10,139 nt of DNA. Source: a bacterium. Its GTDB lineage: Bacteria; Desulfobacterota; Deferrimicrobia; Deferrimicrobiales; Deferrimicrobiaceae. The stretch's first letter is position 1, and each line of letters starts with the position of its first letter. Where the stretch lies: NCBI GenBank assembly GCA_020056545.1, contig JAGVHM010000186.1:1-10139 (forward strand), given 5' to 3'. The notes under the pieces are model-generated. The model was not told the origin of the DNA. It did no database searches and saw nothing but the letters and a program-made list of their open reading frames with translations. The translations under genes and the position numbers were made by a program. Of this stretch, positions 7,030 through 10,139 are shown piece by piece.

Positions 7030-7728
7030 ATGACCTTCCAGTTCCTCCTCGCGGCTGTGATCGGATTGATCGCCTACCTGGACCGGACGGCCGCGTTCCA
7101 GGTGATGCTGCACCGGCCCCTGGTCGTCGCCACAGCGATGGGAGCCGTGTTCGGGAACGTCTTCGCCGGCGCCCAGGTGGGTGCCATCCTGGAGCTTCTG
7201 TACCTCGCGCGCCTGCCTGTGGGAGCTTCGATACCGCCTGACGACACGGGAGCCGCGATGTTCGCGGGGGCTGCCGCCGCCGTCTCCGCGTCTTCGGTCG
7301 GCCTCTCCGCGGGAAGCATTACGGCCGTGCTGCTCCTCTCGGTGCCCTGCGCGGAACTGGGCAAAGCCGCCGATCGGCAGGTGCGGCGCATAAACGGCAG
7401 GATCGCCTCGTTGACGGCCGAGTCGGTGGAAAAGGGGGATTCCCATGCCGTGGAGCAGGGGCTTCTGGCGGGCGTGACGCTCTTCGCCTTGTCGGGAGTG
7501 GTCCTGACGCTCCTCTTCACCGGGGCGGGGGTCGCAGTGGGGAAGCTGCTCCTCCCGCGTTTCGGTCCGGAGAGCAGGGACCTCTTGGCCGCGCTGCTGC
7601 CGGCGATTCCGCTTCTGGGGGCGGCTTCGGTCTTCTCCTGCACCCGCATAGGCCGGACGGCACCGGTGTTCTACCTGACCATGGCGATGGTTTTCGCGGC
7701 CACGTTCCTCTTCGGGTGGGCGGGCTGA
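7030..7728 (+). CDS. PTS mannose-family EIIC membrane subunit, short
   Basis: Mannose-family EIIC, the transport-domain membrane protein that forms the sugar path with EIID. The 232-residue product is almost wholly hydrophobic, with about seven candidate membrane segments (roughly 3-17, 31-59, 74-92, 95-112, 140-170, 184-205, 211-231). It aligns by eye with ManY in the substrate-binding part: LDRTAAFQVMLHRPLVVATAMG (17-38) against the ManY LDEFQFHRPL region, then GAILELLYLARLPVGASIPPDD (51-72) against GGTLEMIALGWMNIGAAVAPDA, keeping the conserved Glu (55 here). It is about 30 residues shorter than ManY, mostly at the C-terminus. An AAAGG sequence precedes the ATG. The gene sits one base before the EIID gene. 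Family membership is sure from sequence and context; the sugar is unknown. Confidence 0.92.
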   Translation: MTFQFLLAAVIGLIAYLDRTAAFQVMLHRPLVVATAMGAVFGNVFAGAQVGAILELLYLARLPVGASIPPDDTGAAMFAGAAAAVSASSVGLSAGSITAVLLLSVPCAELGKAADRQVRRINGRIASLTAESVEKGDSHAVEQGLLAGVTLFALSGVVLTLLFTGAGVAVGKLLLPRFGPESRDLLAALLPAIPLLGAASVFSCTRIGRTAPVFYLTMAMVFAATFLFGWAG

Positions 7729-7729
7729 A

Positions 7730-8488
7730 ATGGAAGGGACGGACAAAGCCGTGCGGCGTAGCGCGTGGCGCCGCCAGTTTCTGCTCCAGGGATGCTGGAA
7801 CTACGAAGGGATGCAGAACGTCGGCTTCGCCTACAGCATCCTTCCGGCGCTCCGGCACATCTACCGGGAGAAGCCCGAGGAGCTGACGAAGGCCCTCAAG
7901 CGCCACCTGGAATACTTCAACACCCAGCCGGCCATAGGCGGGGTGATCCTGGGAGCCGCGCTGAAACTCGAGGAACGGGCCGCCGCCGGGGAAGTTGATT
8001 CCAGGGATATCGGCACGTTCAAGGTGGGGCTGATGGGGTCGCTGGGGGCGATCGGGGACGCCTACTTCTGGGGGGCATTGAGGCCGATGGCCTCGGTGGC
8101 GGGGGCGGTCCTCGCTCTTGTCCATCCTTTCCTGGGGATCGCCGCGTTGCTGCTTGTGTACAACCTGTCGCACCTTCCCATAAGGTGGAAAGGATTTTCC
8201 GCCGGCATCGAAGGGGAGGAGAAAGCGGTCGAATTCCTCAAGGGATCCGGGTTCGCCGCCAAGACCGAGGATCGCAAGATCGTCGCGGCGATCCTGGGAG
8301 GAGCTTACGCCGGCGCGGTATGCGGCAAGACGGCGTTGATGTTCGGAAGCGGACAGGCGGCGCCGGCCTTCCTGCTTCTTGCGGTCTTGACCGTCCACCT
8401 GTTGACCGTGCTGTTCCGGAAAGCGGTGTCCCCGTCCGAGATATTGCTGTTCCTGCTGATAATAGGGACGCTGCTTGTCTGGCACTGA
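7730..8488 (+). CDS. PTS mannose-family EIID membrane subunit, short
   Basis: Mannose-family EIID, partner of EIIC in the membrane. The 252-residue protein has the strongly conserved cytoplasmic N-terminal part: FLLQGCWNYEGMQNVGFAYS (17-36), 'ALRHIYREKPEELTKALKRHLEYFNTQP' with EYFNTQP at 61-67, and 'VGLMGSLGAIGDAYFWG' (99-115). E. coli ManZ reads GDPIFWG where this protein has GDAYFWG. Membrane segments follow near 122-145, 185-200, 208-228 and 235-252. Compared with ManZ (over 280 residues) it lacks roughly 30 residues between the conserved core and the last helices, where ManZ has a polar segment. The ATG follows the EIIC stop after one base. A 31-base gap separates it from ptsH, with no visible terminator. 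Confidence 0.93.
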   Translation: MEGTDKAVRRSAWRRQFLLQGCWNYEGMQNVGFAYSILPALRHIYREKPEELTKALKRHLEYFNTQPAIGGVILGAALKLEERAAAGEVDSRDIGTFKVGLMGSLGAIGDAYFWGALRPMASVAGAVLALVHPFLGIAALLLVYNLSHLPIRWKGFSAGIEGEEKAVEFLKGSGFAAKTEDRKIVAAILGGAYAGAVCGKTALMFGSGQAAPAFLLLAVLTVHLLTVLFRKAVSPSEILLFLLIIGTLLVWH

Positions 8489-8502
8489 GCGGTCGATGCG
8501 AT

Positions 8503-8511
8503 AAGGAAGGA
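8503..8511 (+). promoter_or_regulatory. Ribosome-binding site for ptsH
   Basis: AAGGAAGGA lies 8 bases before the ATG at 8520, inside the 31-base EIID-ptsH gap. It is a good purine-rich match and supports this start. The same gap shows no stem-loop or convincing -35/-10 or -24/-12 elements. Confidence 0.65.
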
Positions 8512-8519
8512 AAGCGGAT

Positions 8520-8804
8520 ATGGAGACGGGCATCCCGCGGGCAGAGCGGGAATTGGAGATCACGAACCGGCTGGGGCTGCACGCCAGGGCCGCGGCGCAG
8601 CTTGTCCATCTCGCCAACCGGTTCACCTCGGAGATCCGGATCGCCAAGGACGGAGTGGAAGTGAACGCCAAAAGCATCATGGGAGTGCTCATGCTGGCGG
8701 CGCCCAAGGACTCCCTCGTGGTAATCAGGGCGGACGGCCCCGACGCGGAGGAAGCCGTGGAAGCCATCTGCCGGCTGATCGCTGGGAAATTCGGAGAGGA
8801 GTAG
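8520..8804 (+). CDS. ptsH: Phosphocarrier protein HPr
   Basis: HPr relays phosphate from Enzyme I to the EIIA proteins. The 94-residue product has the active site in NRLGLHARAA with His-21 (His-15 in standard numbering) and the regulatory-serine motif NAKSIMGVLML with Ser-52 (Ser-46 standard), which is the HprK target. The fixed spacing between the two sites is kept, showing that the six extra residues are all N-terminal (METGIPRAERELEI). The presence of both sites together with hprK upstream marks it as a dually regulated HPr rather than an NPr. The ptsI start follows within a few bases, so the two general PTS proteins are made together. Confidence 0.97.
   Translation: METGIPRAERELEITNRLGLHARAAAQLVHLANRFTSEIRIAKDGVEVNAKSIMGVLMLAAPKDSLVVIRADGPDAEEAVEAICRLIAGKFGEE
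8793..8801 (+). promoter_or_regulatory. Ribosome-binding site supporting a TTG start of ptsI
   Basis: GGAGAGGAG, inside the last codons of ptsH, ends 9 bases before a TTG at 8811 that is in frame with Enzyme I. The ATG at 8835 has no comparable purine-rich sequence in front of it. This is the main reason to place the start at 8811. Confidence 0.5.
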
Positions 8805-8810
8805 CATCCC

Positions 8811-10139
8811 TTGACGGACGGCGGACGTTTGAAGATGAAGGTGATTCGCGGCATACCGGCCTCCGGCGGAGTGGCCATCGGCCGGGGGTTTTTCCTGAAC
8901 CGCGCGTTGTCTTCCTACGTCCAGTCGGCGATCCCCAGGGAGAAGGTGGAGGAGGAGGTGGGGGCCTTCCAACGGGCGGTGGGGCGCTCCAAGGAGCAGA
9001 TCCGCACCATACGCGACGGGGTGAAGGACCAATCCTCCGAGCACCATCAGATCCTTTCCGTTCACCTTGCCCTGCTGGAAGACTCGATGCTCGTCGACCA
9101 GACCCTGCGCCTCATCCGGGAAAACCAGTACAAGGCCGACTGGGCGTTCAACAAGGTCCTCCAGAATCTCCTTGAGACGTTCCACCGGATCGAGGACCAG
9201 TACCTCCGTGAGCGGGGGCACGACCTGCGCCAGATAGGCCACCGGGTGCTGGAGAACCTCGCCGGACGGCCCGTCGACTCGATCTCATCCATCCGGGAGC
9301 CGGTGATCGTCATTGCTCACGACCTCTCCCCGGCGGACACGGCCCAGATCCTCAAAAGCCCGGTCCTCGGTTTCGCCACCGACGTCGGAAGCAGGACGTC
9401 GCACACCGCGATCACCGCGCGCACCCTGGGGATTCCGGCCGTCGTGGGACTCGAGAAGGTGACGGACGAGTACCATGAACCCGAGGATGTCATCATTGAC
9501 GGCGAGGAAGGGATCGTCGTCCTGCGTCCCACCCCGGAAACGGTCCGCGAGTACCAGGAGAAGCGCAAATCGTACCTGCTGCGCGTCCGCGAGATGGCGA
9601 GGTTCTCCAGGTTGCCGACCGTCACCCGGGACGGCAAGACGCTGCGGCTCCACGCCAACATAGAGTTCCCGGAGGAGGCCGACGGGGCGCTCCGCAGCGG
9701 GGCGGAAGGGATCGGGCTCTACCGGACCGAGTTCCTGTTCCTGAACCGGAAGGAGATCCCCTCCGAGGAGGAGCATTTCCAGACGTACCGCCGCGTCGTG
9801 GAGAAGTTCGCCAAGCGCCCGGTCACGATCCGTACGCTGGACCTTGGAGGCGACAAGTTCGCCTCCCAGATCGAACTGGCCGACGAGATGAACCCGGCGA
9901 TGGGCCTGCGGGCGATCCGGTTCTGTCTCAGGGAGAAGGAAGTGTTCAAGCAGCAGTTGAGGGCGATCCTGCGGGTGTCGGTCTACGGAGATGTCCGGAT
10001 GATGTTCCCGATGATATCCGGGTTGGGGGAGCTGCGGGAGGCGAAAGCGGTTGTCGAGGAGGCGAAGGCCGAGCTGCGCAAGAAAAAGGTTGCCTACAAC
10101 AAGGAGATGCCGGTGGGCATAATGGTGGAGATCCCGTCC
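8811..10139 (+). CDS. ptsI: PTS Enzyme I (PEP-protein phosphotransferase), 3'-truncated by window edge
   Basis: Enzyme I autophosphorylates from PEP and passes the phosphate to HPr, driving every PTS reaction in the cell. 443 codons are present from the TTG, about three quarters of a normal 570-590-residue enzyme; the frame runs off the end at 10139. Visible landmarks are the N-terminal 'IRGIPASGGVAIG', the HPr-binding helical domain with 'LSVHLALLEDSML' and 'RGHDLRQIGHRVL', the active-site loop GSRTSHTAITAR with His-198 (E. coli His-189), and the PEP-binding pieces GIGLYRTEFLF (Arg-305), RTLDLGGDK (Arg-341) and NPAMGLRAIR. The fragment ends at PVGIMVEIPS, before the active cysteine. There is no GAF domain, so this is ordinary EI, not EI-Ntr. 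The ATG at 8835 is the alternative start; it gives His-190 and matches E. coli length more closely, but has a poor ribosome-binding site. Confidence 0.95.
   Translation, partial: MTDGGRLKMKVIRGIPASGGVAIGRGFFLNRALSSYVQSAIPREKVEEEVGAFQRAVGRSKEQIRTIRDGVKDQSSEHHQILSVHLALLEDSMLVDQTLRLIRENQYKADWAFNKVLQNLLETFHRIEDQYLRERGHDLRQIGHRVLENLAGRPVDSISSIREPVIVIAHDLSPADTAQILKSPVLGFATDVGSRTSHTAITARTLGIPAVVGLEKVTDEYHEPEDVIIDGEEGIVVLRPTPETVREYQEKRKSYLLRVREMARFSRLPTVTRDGKTLRLHANIEFPEEADGALRSGAEGIGLYRTEFLFLNRKEIPSEEEHFQTYRRVVEKFAKRPVTIRTLDLGGDKFASQIELADEMNPAMGLRAIRFCLREKEVFKQQLRAILRVSVYGDVRMMFPMISGLGELREAKAVVEEAKAELRKKKVAYNKEMPVGIMVEIPS

Noticed and set aside
8480..8500. TGGCAC just before ptsH, resembling the -24 half of a sigma-54 promoter.
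   Set aside because: The bases at the required -12 position read GGTC rather than TTGC, and the nearest TGC is at the wrong spacing.
7517..8878. A 453-codon open frame on the minus strand opposite EIIC, EIID and ptsH.
   Set aside because: It is antisense to well-supported genes, its translation is Arg/Pro/Ser-rich without recognisable motifs, and long antisense frames are expected in GC-rich coding DNA.

Overview
The window is a tightly packed, single-strand gene cluster of 14 genes, all on the + strand, from a GC-rich Gram-negative bacterium. Lipopolysaccharide export genes (lptC-lptA-lptB) imply an outer membrane. The order lptCAB-rpoN-hpf-ptsN-hprK-rapZ-(mannose-class EIIA/B/C/D)-ptsH-ptsI, with HPr kinase and a long-form hibernation factor, suggests a deltaproteobacterial lineage (Desulfuromonadota/Geobacter-like or a relative). 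That assignment is inference from gene content and order, since no rRNA or other phylogenetic marker is present.

Layout. Bases 1-1735 hold the 3' part of lptC, all of lptA and all of lptB, which make the periplasmic bridge and ATPase of LPS transport. Bases 1751-3232 encode sigma-54 (rpoN). Bases 3276-4273 encode a long (dimerising) ribosome hibernation factor and a PtsN-type EIIA. Bases 4294-6134 encode HPr kinase/phosphorylase (hprK) and the P-loop protein RapZ. Bases 6131-8488 encode separate EIIA, EIIB, EIIC and EIID proteins of the mannose PTS family. Bases 8520-10139 encode HPr (ptsH) and the start of Enzyme I (ptsI), which runs off the right edge.

How it works together. Enzyme I takes phosphate from PEP and passes it to HPr His-21. 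HPr can then supply two EIIA proteins: PtsN (His-67, probably regulatory) and the mannose-class EIIA (His-9, then EIIB His-14, then sugar carried through EIIC/EIID). HprK can phosphorylate HPr on the Ser-52 equivalent and so link flux to energy state. No sugar-catabolic gene lies among the PTS genes, so the transported substrate, if any, cannot be read from this window.

Most gene junctions overlap (GTGA or ATGA at 1013, 3812, 5229 and 6131) or are separated by a few bases. The largest gaps are 43 bases (rpoN-hpf) and 31 bases (EIID-ptsH). I see no terminator, clear promoter, RNA gene, mobile element or CRISPR array, so the cluster reads as one operon or a chain of coupled transcription units entering from the left and leaving to the right. 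I found no clearly novel system. The most distinctive features are a very cysteine-rich EIIB, shortened EIIC/EIID membrane subunits with a changed EIID motif, a changed RapZ signature, and a complete mannose-class permease inside a regulatory rpoN/ptsN/hprK cluster.
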